From the NCBI GenBank assembly GCA_945910005.1, contig OX246746.1:21961095-22025094 (forward strand): a stretch of 64,000 bases of DNA, written 5' to 3'. The stretch's first letter is position 1. Each line of letters starts with the position of its first letter. The DNA is from Isoperla grammatica. Taxonomy: Eukaryota > Arthropoda > Insecta > Plecoptera > Perlodidae. The translations under genes and the position numbers were made by a program. Below the pieces are notes generated by a model. The model was not told the origin of the DNA. It saw nothing but the letters and a program-made list of their open reading frames with translations, and did no database searches. Of the stretch, positions 1 to 9,579 are shown in pieces.

Positions 1-520
1 CTCTCTGCCACTAGCTTTACAATTCGCTTGTTTTCATCTAAGTCTTTACCCTTGATCAGCACATCATCAATGTAAACCTTTACTCCTGGGATTCCAGCTA
101 GTACTCTAACCATTACGGATTGAAAAATAGCCGGAGCACTGGAAACTCCGTAGGGAAGTCGTGCAAATTGGTAAAGACCCAGATGAGTGTTTAGCGTCAG
201 CAATGACTTAGATTCTTCAGACACCTTCAATTGCTGATACGTGTTTGACAAATCTAAAAGAGTGAACACCTTACCCCCAGCCAAGGATGCAAAAATATCC
301 TCAAGCTTGGGCGGGGGATAATGTTCAGTCTCTACACAGCGGTAACTGTTACCTTGTAATCTACGCGTAACCGTATGTCATTTGAACCCTTTTTCGGTAC
401 CAGTACCAAAGGTGATGCCCAGGCACTGTGTTTTACCGGACTAATTATACTCTTTTGTTCCAAGTTGTTAAGTTAAGCTTCAACAGCCTTGGTGAGAGCA
501 TAGGGAACTGCATATGGTTT
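1..520 (-). pseudogene. Reverse transcriptase domain fragment of the Ty3/gypsy element
   Basis: Minus-strand translation shows RT fingers and palm. The catalytic YIDD is encoded by the complement of 63-74. Upstream in the protein are LPYGVSSAPAIFQ (complement of about 117-155) and LLDLSNTYQQLKV (about 226-265). Further upstream, the words PVKHSAWASPLV and VDYKV, usual for the start of this RT, are seen near 340-440 but in a different frame from the YIDD part, so at least one 1-nt indel lies near 335-350. In-frame stops occur toward 440-590. The domain is inactive as it stands and its C-terminal part is outside the window. Confidence 0.8.
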
Positions 521-676
521 ATGGAAGATTGGCACTGAATCTTTTTTTTAACAATATTGGCTTCAAAGCCCTTAATTTAACTCTTACTAGTTGAATCGAA
601 AACTCTTGGAAACTCGGACTTTAACTGTTCGATTTCCTTTGACACATCTGAGTTTACTGTTTAGTGTTTTTAATGA

Positions 677-1300
677 CTATATCAGGCTACTTACCGATAA
701 CTCTGTACGCCACGCTGGATGTATCACATCCAGCCAACTTCTACCCAATAAGGGTGAAAAGTTGGATACCCTAGCCATAATTAATGGTAGAGTATGCACC
801 CCATTCCTACTCTGGACATTTACATTCAACTGACCTAGTATGTTCATACATTCTCCTAGAACTGACTTCAATTTGACATCTGTTGGACTACATTTAACAT
901 TACTGAACTTATCTTTAGACGTAGACTCGGAGATGATCGTACTTGCTGCCCCTGTGTCGACCTCCATTTCCAGCGGATAGCCTTCGATGGTCATTGGTAC
1001 AACCAATGGCAGATCAAGTTTCCCCACTAACTTTAACTTATTGATGAGCTCTTCTTCGTACTCCGACCCGGACAGTTCCTCGGAACCCGAAGTTGATTGC
1101 TCGACCACGTTCTTGACTTTCTTGTTTTTGAGACACAGTTTTGCTACATGCCCCGTCTTGTTACAAACAAAACACTGCCACGATGCTGCAGGACAGGTGC
1201 TGGCATCATGGAATCGACCACACCGGTAGCACTTCTTATGACCGCGTGACCGCGACTCGGACTGACTTGACGTACTGCTTCCAGTCTTATTGGTAGTCAT
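677..1300 (-). pseudogene. Gag C-terminus (two zinc knuckles) plus retroviral-type aspartic protease
   Basis: This is a 207-residue open frame. Knuckle 1 is C24-x2-C27-x3-H31-x4-C36 and knuckle 2 is C43-x2-C46-x4-H51-x4-C56; these bind RNA in nucleocapsid-type proteins. An acidic Ser/Glu linker follows at about 67-84. The protease active-site triad is D115-T116-G117, followed by A118, with the usual C-terminal LLGRSWL at 184-190. The first Met overlaps the stop of the upstream gag frame (ATGA), but the hydrophilic linker preceding the knuckles can be read in this same frame further upstream. I therefore read this as the continuation of gag after a frame break, not as a separate gene. A stop at 677 separates it from the RT. 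Confidence 0.8.
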
Positions 1301-1977
1301 TTGACTTGACTTGTGACTTCTCTCTTGTTTCGAGGTTTTCTCCTGCGGACTAGACTTTGTAGGGATTTTTTCCGATAATTTGAGGAAACCTTATGGACAT
1401 CCTTGTAGGGTTGAAGCACCTTCGCATTGGCCTCTGCAAGCTCAAAACTCTTTGCCATCACACGGACTTTTTTGAACGTTAAACTTGGCTTTTGCAGTAA
1501 TTGCTTTTGGAAAGCTTTATTTCTGACTCCACAAAGAAACTTGTCCCGGAGCGACTCTTTAAGACTCGCTGGGAACTCGCATGAATTTGCTAGATGCGTT
1601 AGTTCTACTATATTATAGTCAGACATTGTTTCACTTTCATTTTGGTTACGCTGGTGAAACTTGAAACGTTCCAGGATTACAAATTTTTGCGGCGCAAAAT
1701 GGTCCACCAATTTCTTGATTAACTCTGCGAAAGTCAACGTTTTCGGCTTTACTGGGACACATAACCATTTCAAGAGATGGTAGGTCTCCGGTCCAATCAA
1801 GGTTATTAACAAGTTGACAGACTCATCCTCGCCCACCTTGTTAATGGCTATGTAACTTTCTAACCTTTCTAGATATTCCTCGAATAATTCCCAAGACTTT
1901 TCAAACTCTTGGATTTGGCCTAGAACCCTATTACTTTCAGCCATTTCTCGTGACAGGAATTCGAGATTGCCATTCAC
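1297..1977 (-). pseudogene. Gag capsid region of the Ty3/gypsy element
   Basis: The 226-residue frame opens with MNGNLEF and matches the recognisable retrotransposon Gag fold of K02A2.6-like elements. Visible family words are SWELFEEYLERLESYI near residues 29-44, the LLITLIGPETYHLL helix near 56-69, ERFKFHQRNQNESE near 103-116, and LANSCEFP then LRDKFLCGVRN near 128-152. It would assemble the virus-like particle of the element. The last ~40 residues are basic and unlike a capsid C-terminus. The shift out of the knuckle frame probably occurred at the six-T run 1366-1371 (an A-run in the coding strand). This is either a decay mutation or, less likely, a slippage site. Confidence 0.8.
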
Positions 1978-2284
1978 ATAGGCTTATCAGACTTGACAGA
2001 AATCTATTTCAGACTGAAATTATTTCGACTATAGCTATTCAGACTGCAGCTATTTTGGCTGTAGGAGTGTAGTAGCCTAGTAAGCCTACTTTTATTCGCC
2101 GTGACAGACGTAATTTGACTACACTGACTCACTGACTTTTGGACGGCTTGACATATGGCGTGACTTGCCCCATGATGGCGGCGACCTTGACAACGCCCCT
2201 TTTTACTCGTGAATAAAGACTATTCACCTGAAGTAATGCTTGCAAAACTCACCACTAATAGCTTTGCAATTTACCCCAAGAGAT

Positions 2285-2304
2285 CCTCATTCTCGTCAGC
2301 AAAA
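2285..2304 (-). other. Probable primer-binding site next to the LTR
   Basis: Immediately inside the LTR, the minus strand reads TTTTGCTGACGAGAATGAGG, close to the TGG-TGACGAG-type PBS seen after the LTR in many Ty3/gypsy elements. The expected TGG is changed to TGC. The priming tRNA is not identified. The call rests on position and resemblance only. Confidence 0.35.
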
Positions 2305-2498
2305 TGTTGTATCTTTTACTCCATTTGGGGTAGGACGTAAAGGTGAATGTGAATGAGTTCGCTCGCACTCTGTGAAGATGATCTTTATTGGACTACTGAC
2401 AGCCGACTGAGAGCCACGCCTGGCTTACAACAGGTGGTTGGCGCTCACCGCCTTCTCGATCACATGATCTCAGTAATGGCAACACAAGATACACAACA
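2305..2498 (-). repeat. Probable 5' LTR (194 bp) of the Ty3/gypsy element
   Basis: On the plus strand the segment begins TGTTGTATC and ends GATACACAACA, giving TG...CA ends with a 6-bp inverted repeat (TGTTGT/ACAACA). An AATAAA-type polyadenylation signal lies on the minus strand (complement of TTTATT near 2382). The partner LTR is outside the window, so the outer boundary is inferred from the terminal inverted repeat and not from comparing two LTRs. Confidence 0.5.
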
Positions 2499-2566
2499 CT
2501 TTGCTTGGCTTTTAATGCCACTTTTTAGCATTACAGTAAAACCTTGTAGATTTAAACTCTATAGGC

Positions 2567-3325
2567 TAGGGTGCCCAGACGTCCCGTTTTCGGCGGGACA
2601 GTACCTATTTTCAGCTGTGTGTCCCGTGTCCCGCCACACTTCCCGGCGGGACGCACCTTTGTACCGATTTTTCGAAAATGCAAAATTTCAGATTTTGAAT
2701 TTTTCAAACTTCGTGCTTACTACCTTGTATTCCTTTCTTTATCAATAAATGGACAGGTCCGCTGTCAGCCAGAGCACGCTGGCGCTCTCCTTCTGACATA
2801 ATTGGAAATATTTGGAAGTGGCCATGTGTGTTTTCGGAGTGACGAACAAAATCGTCTAGATCTGTCCACAATCAAAGATATGATGATTCTGAAAACACAC
2901 TTTAGTGAGGTGACATGTATTGGATCTGAAAAATGGCAACCTACTGGACCTTATCCACGGCTCAGATAAGTATCAAAAGCGTAATACTAATGAGCAAGAT
3001 GCGGTTAACCCGGTTGCACCCACTACCGGCACGTCAACGACTTGAAAGTTGCCTACGTTTCGTGTGTGATGGCTCCCTTACGGCGCCATTCATATCAATC
3101 AATATTCAATATAATAAATAATAATAGTATAACGTAGTGGAATAGTAGTAGACATACATGTAACTGTTATTTTGCCCAACAATATAAAATATTCATAGCT
3201 GTAACAACATTTCTCTTATTGCCCCCCCCCCCCCTCCCCCCACCCCACCAATCCCAACCTTCTAGAACATTAAAATTGAAATCGTAATCGTCCCGCTTTT
3301 TCGGATTGCAGATCTGGGCACCCTA
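2567..3325. mobile_element. hAT-type non-autonomous DNA transposon, 759 bp (element H1)
   Basis: Terminal inverted repeats of 13 bp are perfect: TAGGGTGCCCAGA at 2567-2579 and its complement at 3313-3325. They are flanked by a perfect 8-bp target duplication CTATAGGC (2559-2566 and 3326-3333), the size made by hAT transposases. Subterminal CCCG/CGGGA words recur just inside both ends, as in many hAT elements. No transposase reading frame is present, so it would have been moved in trans. A C-rich tract lies at about 3222-3247. The intact duplication suggests a fairly recent insertion. Confidence 0.9.
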
Positions 3326-3333
3326 CTATAGGC

Positions 3334-3905
3334 CCAATTCAAATTGAAATTAGTGATCAAGTCCCTGTTGAAGATTAGAACAAATGTCAAATGTTCTTTT
3401 AAATCAAAATGTTTTGATTCACATTTCGTTTTTGTTTCCCTTTCACATGTAATTTATGAGGTTTTACTATAATTAGCACAGCCTATAAATGAAAATAATC
3501 AGATAGGTCTACACTCTACATAGACCTACACCATATCAAAGGTCAATAAATTAACTCTAAACCCAATTTTATCACATTTGGCCAATTTATAGTTTTAACT
3601 AAGAAAGTGCATCTACTAAATTGCTAGCTTCAAAACCACTTTAATCTCTAAGTTTACAGTGTAGGCCCTACTGTACACAGTATTATGATTTGAAAGGCAA
3701 AATTATAATTTCTTCATTTATTTCAAGCACAACACAATTTATTGGCAAAATTAAAAAGTACTCGAAGTAATTACAGAAGTAGTTTCATTACTTTTTCTAT
3801 AGAAAAGTACAGTATTGCCAAATTATTACTTTCCAAAAGTTATTTTGTCAAGACTGATTGCCACTATGCACTACACTGTCTATACGTAACCTTTTTTATT
3901 TGCAG
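3334..3905 (+). other. 3' end of the anapc2 last intron
   Basis: This is AT-rich non-coding sequence leading to a pyrimidine-rich tract and TTTGCAG ending at 3905, a standard 3' splice site for the exon at 3906. Nothing else recognisable is seen. No upstream anapc2 exon is visible in 1-3333, so the intron probably extends left of the window and contains both H1 and the LTR element. Confidence 0.6.
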
Positions 3906-4100
3906 GTATTCTGGTCATACATTGTTGGCATGCTGACCAACTTGGACTCTCTGCCATTGGAACGCATCCACCAGATGCTGAAGATGTTTGCATCACAAGG
4001 CGAGTGCAGCTTGCAGGAACTACGTCACTTCTTGGAACGCAAGGTCAGAGATCACGAGCTTCTCTTCAGCGGGGGACTCTATCGTCTTCCCAAGCCATGA
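3906..4100 (+). CDS. anapc2: Terminal coding exon of anaphase-promoting complex subunit 2 (cullin-like APC2)
   Basis: APC2 is the cullin-type scaffold of the APC/C ubiquitin ligase, which targets cyclins and securin in mitosis; its C-terminal winged-helix segment lies next to the RING subunit APC11. This 64-codon exon starts in phase 0 directly after a TTTGCAG acceptor and ends at TGA 4098-4100. It encodes VFWSYIVGMLTNLDSLPLER, then a segment with HQMLKMF, LQELRHFLERKVRDHELLFSGG and the ending LYRLPKP. The order MLTNL-(D/E)SL, LQEL, KVRD, S-G-(V/L)YRLPK matches the end of animal APC2 as I know it. No frame damage is seen. The rest of the gene lies left of the window. No other family fits this ending as well. 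Confidence 0.85.
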   Translation, partial: VFWSYIVGMLTNLDSLPLERIHQMLKMFASQGECSLQELRHFLERKVRDHELLFSGGLYRLPKP

Positions 4101-4286
4101 CACAACCCAAGCTACTAGTAGGCCTATACCGGTACATGAGCACATCTGTTTTGGGGATTTCATTCCCCTGTGAAAGTGAAATTGTGAAAGTTAAGTGAAA
4201 TTTAATTTTGATACTATTTTTGGGTGCTTATTGTCTGCCATCCTTGTTACAAATTTTTTTGTGGAGTTGTGAGTAGGAAGGATTGA
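4101..4286 (+). other. Presumed anapc2 3' UTR
   Basis: Non-coding sequence follows the anapc2 stop. No AATAAA is seen before the tandem repeats begin; the first AATAAA downstream is inside repeat copy 2, near 4556. The mRNA may therefore end within the repeat block or use a variant signal. Confidence 0.4.
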
Positions 4287-5845
4287 GAAACTTTGGTGTG
4301 ATATAGGCCTAAAATGTAAAATCTAGGCTTAAATAGATCAAGTTAGATAAAACTAGGTCTAGATTCGAACAGGATTGAAGCCTAGATTAGATTAGATATC
4401 ACCGATCGGGCGGCCGCATGTATCTTTGCTCGAAAACAGGTATTTGTGAAAAACAGTTTTTTTATAATTTTTAATATATACTACAGTATACATGTTATTA
4501 TAATTTACTTTGATGTGATATAAAATATAAAACTAGGCTTAAATAGATCAAGTTAAATAAAACTAGGTCTAGATTGGAACAGGATTGAAGCCTAGATTAG
4601 ATTAGATATCACCGATCTGGCGGCCGCATGTATCTTTGCTCGAAAACAGGTATTTGTGAAAAACAGTTTTTTATAATTTTTAATATATACTACAGTATAC
4701 ATGTTATTATAATTTACTTTGGTGTGATATAAAATGTAAAATCTAGGCTTAAATAGATCAAGTAAAGTAAAACTAGGTCTAGATTTGAACAGGATTGAAG
4801 CCTAGATTCAGTTCAGTTCAGTTTTATTAGCATCCTTTTTGGTTACAGTGTAACATTGGAGTTGTCATTTAGTATTATAACTACATATATATACAGCTTA
4901 TTACATAGGTATTGTATTACCTACTCAGAAAAATCTACTATAATTTAAATGTATACACATACACAAATATTTACAATTATTTACAATTTAGTGGTTAGAT
5001 TGGTGGACAGTATCATATTTGTTATCCTACATATACTTAAGCATAGGTAAACATGTCATCCTTTTCATTGTTGATATATTCGATTAGATATCAGTATCAC
5101 CCATTGGGCGGCTGCATGTAGGCCTATCTTTGCTCGAAAACACGTATTTGTGAAAAACAGTTTTTTTATAACTTTTAATATATACTACCGTATACATGTT
5201 ATGACTTACTTTGGTGTGATATAAAATGTAAAATCTAGGCTTAAATAGATCAAGTTAAATAAAACTAGGTCTAGATTCGAACAGGATTGAAGCCTAGATT
5301 AGATTAGATATCACCGATCAGGCGGCTGCATGTATCTTTGCTCGAAAACAGGTATTTGTGAAAAACAGTTTTTTTATAATTTTTAATATATACTATCGTA
5401 TACATGTTATAATTACCTTTGGTGTGATATAAAATGTAAAATCTAGGCTTAAATAGATCAAGTTAAGTAAAACTAGGTCTAGATTCGAACAGGATTGAAG
5501 CTCAGATTAGATTAGATATCAGTCATATCACCGATCGGGCGGCCGCATGTATCTTTGCTCGAAAACACGTATTTGTGAAAAACAGTTTTTTATAATTTTT
5601 AATATATACTACAGTATACATGTTAATGTTATAATTTACTTTGGTGTGATATAAAATGTAAAATCTAGGCTTAAATAGATCAAGTTAAGTAAAACTAGGT
5701 CTAGATTCGAACAGGATTGAAGCCTAGATTAGATTAGACATCACCGATCGGGCGGCCGCATGTATCTTTGCTCGAAAACACGTATTTGTGAAAAACAGTT
5801 TTTTATAATTTTTTATATATACTACAGTATACATGTTATAGTTTA
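4287..5845. repeat. Six tandem copies of a ~210-bp repeat directly downstream of anapc2
   Basis: The marker ATCTAGGCTT (AACTAGGCTT in copy 2) recurs at 4321, 4531, 4741, 5233, 5441 and 5653. Spacing is 210, 210, 492 (one insertion), 208 and 212 bp. Each unit carries an internal inverted repeat, ATCTAGGCTT and AAGCCTAGAT about 57 bp apart, which could fold as a hairpin. Most copies contain a GCGGCCGC island in otherwise AT-rich DNA, followed by TATCTTTGCTCGAAAACA and ATATACTACAGTATACATG. Copies differ by scattered substitutions, so this is an older array than the large satellite. No coding potential is evident. Confidence 0.9.
4809..5081 (-). mobile_element. LINE 3' end inserted in the 210-bp repeat array
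   Basis: The segment interrupts copy 3 of the array. Read on the minus strand it ends with an AATAAA signal followed by three CTGAA units, the form of a 3' tail in CR1/L2-like elements that end in short microsatellites. It is about 270 bp of 3' UTR, heavily 5'-truncated, with no coding sequence. Flanking GATT on both sides may be a short target duplication. Confidence 0.6.
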
Positions 5846-6452
5846 CGGACTTGGGTTGTCAAATTTTGTGCAAACAGTCCATTCTTACACGGCCAAACTT
5901 TTAGTCTACATGACTTTTATGTTGGCAACTTCAAGCAAGTTTTTCTCTTGATTTGTACATTTATATTAGGTATTATTAAATCATTTGTACCTTATGAAGT
6001 CTCTTCTCGATTGCATGGTGAAAATAGCTATATTGTAGTAATCAGATTTGCATTGAAACTCATGTCTTCAATGGAGTCTGCTATCATTTATGACCTTGTG
6101 TACCTATATAAAATTTAGCATATAAAATGCAAATTATGTTAACATTGTTACTTCACATTCATTGTACTTACCTGTAATTGATTTGTGAAATATACAGTGG
6201 AACAATATTAATGTTGTTTTTTTTTTTTTTAAGCGAGCAAAGCGAGCATCTCCATTAGACTTTTATGGCACTCGGGTCTGTTTTTTGTTTTTTTGTTTTT
6301 ATGTCTCGCGATAGCGGTCAAACAGAAAGTCTAATCAGTTTGAAATTTGGACCATCCACAAGCCTCGATGTGGGTTGAAGGTGTGTATAGGTGTATAGTT
6401 TTGTGGCAAAATCGTTTGAAAAGTTACATGGTTACACCATAGTTAGGCTACT
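5846..6452. other. AT-rich intergenic sequence
   Basis: No gene is supported. A T13-type tract at about 6219-6232, followed by GCGAGCAAAGCGAGC, could be the poly(A) end of a minus-strand retro-insertion, but no other boundary or domain is visible. Confidence 0.3.
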
Positions 6453-7380
6453 GAAAAATATTTTTCGGAAACAAAATGGTGGCAAAATGTGAGATAGCCA
6501 AATTGTTATGAACATTTTTCCGGTCACGAATATGGTCATTTTATGTCGATCTGATAAGTATTGGCAAAGCTTTACAAAAGTTACTCGAAAATATCAGGGA
6601 TTGGAACCTTTATTCATAAAGGTTCTGTAAGAACCGGTTCAAAACGGTTCTTAAGGGTTCCGGTTCCCAATAATTGTACAAATCATTGAATAATATTGAA
6701 AATATTTAATATTGAATATTTGATTTCGTTATGGAATTTTGTAATCTAAAATTAAACAAACTAGTAAAGTTATCAATATGGCTTAATGTATGTAATAGAG
6801 CTGTACTTTTATTTTTAGATCTTTATGTAATATGTATTACGTACATACTTTGTTGTTACATAAGATATTATGCCTTGATATGATTTATATGTATAGGATT
6901 CCAATATATGTACATAAATTGCTTTCTTGTTTTTCCTTAAAACATAATAGGCCGTATGTTGTCAATGGTTTACTTAATAAGTTAATATATTTATAAAATA
7001 TATCTAAATTATTTATATCTAATAGCAGTAAAGAAAAGATGTATACATCTCTCAAACCTCAATACCAAAAATAGAAATACTAACAATTACTCATTGAATT
7101 TTGGTACTTTTAAGAAACATTAAGGACCGTTAAGAACCTTAGGATAAAACGGTTCCGGTTCCATAAATAAATCGTAGGTTTTACTGGTTCCTGTTTCGGT
7201 TCCAGTTCTACGAAATGAAACGGTTTCAAACGGTTCCGGGTTCCGGTTCCAATCCCTGGAAAATATTTTTCTGAAACACAGTAATGGTCAAATGTGAGGT
7301 TGCTATATTATATGTATGTAGTAAACTTTTGTCCGGTCACAAATATACTGACTTTAACAGGATCTGATACGTATTAGAGG
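6453..7380 (+). repeat. Old tandem duplication (~135 bp) split by a DNA transposon
   Basis: The sequence around 6453-6586 (GAAAAATATTTTTCGGAAAC, then AAATGTGAG, CCGGTCAC and GATCTGATA) recurs in diverged form after the hAT-type element at 7259-7380 in the same order. The two copies were adjacent before element H2 inserted exactly at the junction word GAAAATAT. No coding role is seen. Confidence 0.65.
6595..7258. mobile_element. hAT-type non-autonomous DNA transposon, 664 bp (element H2)
   Basis: Inverted ends CAGGGATTGGAACC (6595-6608) and GGTTCCAATCCCTG (7245-7258) are perfect over 14 bp. They are flanked by the 8-bp target duplication GAAAATAT (6587-6594 and 7259-7266). CAGGG at the tip and an 8-bp duplication are hAT hallmarks. 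Many GGTTCC/GGAACC words cluster within 100-150 bp of each end and probably represent subterminal transposase-binding motifs. The interior is AT-rich and encodes nothing. Confidence 0.9.
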
Positions 7381-8088
7381 CATAAATTACATTTCTATTG
7401 CTGTCAATAAGTGTTAGTAACGGTGCGGACCGCGTAGAAAAACACTAGATGAAAATGACAACGAAAAATCTTAGCAATGCACATTGCACAGTATTCATTA
7501 TTCAACAATGTCAGGAAGTATAGCTATGGAAATTAGAAAAATGTTTGCAATGAGCATTCTTGTATTGTTGTTTTTATTTGCTTTGAGAACTTTTCTCCAA
7601 AAAGTTCGTAGATATGGACGCGCTTATCAACGTGTCACACAGAGCATTTTCCTAGTATTAACTATGTTGATCCGGTACCTTTATGTGCTTATTTCAGTTA
7701 AGCTGCTTCCAAGTAATTGTCTCATGACTTGACATCCATTAGAAAAAATTATGGATGCCAAAAAAAGGATGAAGCAGAAAAAATAACTAACATCAAGTCT
7801 TAAATCTAGTGTAGTTAATTTTATTTCCCTATTTATCTGCAATTAAGAAAATTAATCAGTCAATAATTGATTTTGCACTACAATTAAAGTAAGTGTAGAC
7901 CTAATCTCCATTTCGTTGTAGGAAGTGAGTGCGAGTAATGGTAAATAAATAGTAAATACCACTGCATTAGTGAGTTTTTACTGACCCTTAGAATCTTCTA
8001 TTGTTCAAACACATGTAATTTCTCCTCTTAACATTTTTGAACAGAAATTATCACTAGGTATCAGCTTATCCTTATCAAAAAAAGTGTC
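7381..8088. other. No gene recognised; probable 5' UTR of the CR1-like element at its right end
   Basis: The sequence is AT-rich. A short open stretch of 82 codons at 7484-7732 has a hydrophobic segment but no recognisable family, no splice context and ordinary intergenic composition, so it is not called. The 5' end of the LINE that starts coding at 8089 should lie in this interval but has no visible boundary. Confidence 0.4.
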
Positions 8089-9000
8089 ATGGCGGCCAGT
8101 AGTGTAAACCTAATTTTTGTGCTCCGTGTAATATTATTTTTCTCTATAGTTTTTCGCGTTTTTGATGTACCAGAGAGGTGTGTACCAAAAGGCAATGTTG
8201 TGCACGAGAGAACTGTGTTTGGTGTTCCGTTGGAGGATACAATTATTGTAAGTTGTGTAACTATTAATTGCCGGACAGTGTGCGTGCATTCGCTGCTAAA
8301 CAGAACGCAGTCCATCCACCAACCCTCGACCACACGCCGGCCCGGCTCCAACACATTCTTCAGGAGGGGGAGGGGTTGCACCGTCTTGCATGTCAGACTG
8401 CCGAACTCCAGTCTTGGTGTCGCCACACTCCTCTTAGCGTTGTGTGGTGACATCGAAGTAAACCCCGGGCCACCAATTACTAACAACAAAAACAATATCG
8501 TCCCACGTCTGAGCCAGCCGCACACAACAACAATACCAACAACAATTATAACAACAAAAACAACAAATCCCAATAACAATAAGAGACCAGGGACACAACG
8601 CAACCTATCAATGTTCTACATGAATGCGCGTAACATTTCCAGCAATAAACTCTCCGACTTCAATCTAGCGTTTGCCGACAATAAGGAATTTGATTTACTT
8701 TGTGTCACCGAAACCTGGCTTCATGAGAATGTCCTCGAAAGTGAGATACTGAACGGCCAGAATGTGGTGTATCGTCGAGACCGCGGGCAAGTTGAGGGCA
8801 CTAGAAAGAAGTCGGGTGGAGGTACGTTAGTGGCAATCTCGTCGAAACTTAAATCACGCCATAGGACTGACCTCGAAAGTAACTGTGAAATAGTGTGGGC
8901 GGAGATAATCCTTCACAATAATTCTAGCTTGCTCCTCGGCTGTGTCTTCCTTCCCCCACCACTTACTAAGACATTCTTGATGAACTGCAGGACTCTTTAA
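8089..9000 (+). pseudogene. CR1-like LINE ORF: N-terminal leader, 2A ribosome-skipping peptide, AP-type endonuclease
   Basis: The 303-residue frame starts with a hydrophobic segment (residues ~8-24) resembling a signal peptide. A canonical 2A motif, GDIEVNPGP, occupies residues 120-128, preceded by the hydrophobic run ATLLLALC. By the known 2A mechanism the ribosome would skip the bond between G127 and P128, releasing the leader from the enzyme part. A Thr/Asn-rich linker (130-170) follows, then the start of an exonuclease-endonuclease-phosphatase fold: YMNARN with N179, LLCVTETWL with catalytic E208, and the GGGTLVAI strand. A frameshift just before 9000 ends the frame; the fold continues in another frame at about 9043. 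2A-bearing LINEs are known from sea urchins and other invertebrates. This copy is defective. Confidence 0.8.
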
Positions 9001-9029
9001 CATGTGTCCAAATGTCACTCAGGCCGGGA

Positions 9030-9579
9030 GATTATTTCATTTTATGAGGAGATTTTAAACTCCCAGGTATTAGCTGGATACTGAATGAAGATTCTTGTCG
9101 CGGCCTTCAAGTTTCTGTTACCAACCCATCTACTACAGCTACTAGCTACAACGTGACTTCCTTGCTTTTATTGGATGGTGCTCAACGTGGAAACTGGACT
9201 TAAATTTAAAAAAGTGTCAAGTCATCTCGTTTACAAATAAGAAAAATGTTATTGTTCACGATTATACTATGGGAGATGTCATTTTGGACAGGGTATCCAG
9301 CGTGTGTGACTTAGGGGTGGTAGTTTGTTCCAATCTTTCATTTAATATAAATATAGACAAAATTCTTCCGAGGCCTTCAAAATGCTAGGCTTTATCAAGC
9401 GGACGTGCGGACGTGATTTCTCTGACGTCACAATTCGTAGGCTATACTTGGGTCTTGTTAGGCCGATTGTTGATTACACTAGTTCAATCTAGTCTCCTCA
9501 CCACCTAACCAAGATACACAATGTTGAACGCCTGCAGCACAGGTTAATCAAATGGTTCTGTTATAGAAATAATACTAAA
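9030..9579 (+). pseudogene. CR1-like LINE: end of endonuclease joined by deletion to RT C-terminal region
   Basis: From about 9043 the translation gives GDFKLPGISW, the GDFN-type metal-binding motif of the endonuclease. After about 9160 it jumps to WCSTWKLDLNLKKCQVISFT, normally found just after the RT FADD/YADD box, then CDLGVVVCSNLSF and LYLGLVRPIVDYTSS, and HRLIKWFCYRNN near 9570. The RT fingers and catalytic palm are absent, so more than 1 kb has been lost internally. Several frameshifts and stops are present. The sequence stops at the insertion of another LINE at 9580 and resumes at 10970. Confidence 0.75.

Larger units (their letters stand above)
1..2498 (-). mobile_element. Ty3/gypsy LTR retrotransposon (Mag / K02A2.6-like lineage), 5' half, degraded
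   Basis: Read on the minus strand the order is LTR (2305-2498), probable primer-binding site, gag, two CCHC knuckles, aspartic protease, then reverse transcriptase running off the window start. Protease before RT in one polyprotein, the SAPAIFQ and YIDD words of the RT, and the paired zinc knuckles are typical of the Mag branch of Ty3/gypsy; this is family knowledge, not a search. RNase H, integrase and the other LTR would lie left of position 1. Reading frames are broken between protease and RT, inside RT and between gag and the knuckles, so this copy cannot be autonomous. It lies antisense to the anapc2 exon at 3906 and probably inside that gene's last intron. Confidence 0.85.

Noticed and set aside
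4366..4388. tRNA-like B box (GATTCGAAC) in the 210-bp repeat, suggesting a SINE
   Set aside because: The match to the B-box consensus is partial, no A box is present at the right distance, and no tRNA fold is seen.
7484..7732. 82-codon open frame with a hydrophobic segment
   Set aside because: It has no family resemblance, no splice or promoter context, and a composition like the surrounding AT-rich DNA.
8061..8603. 180-codon minus-strand frame opposite the 2A LINE
   Set aside because: It is a shadow of the endonuclease ORF; the plus strand carries clear motifs.
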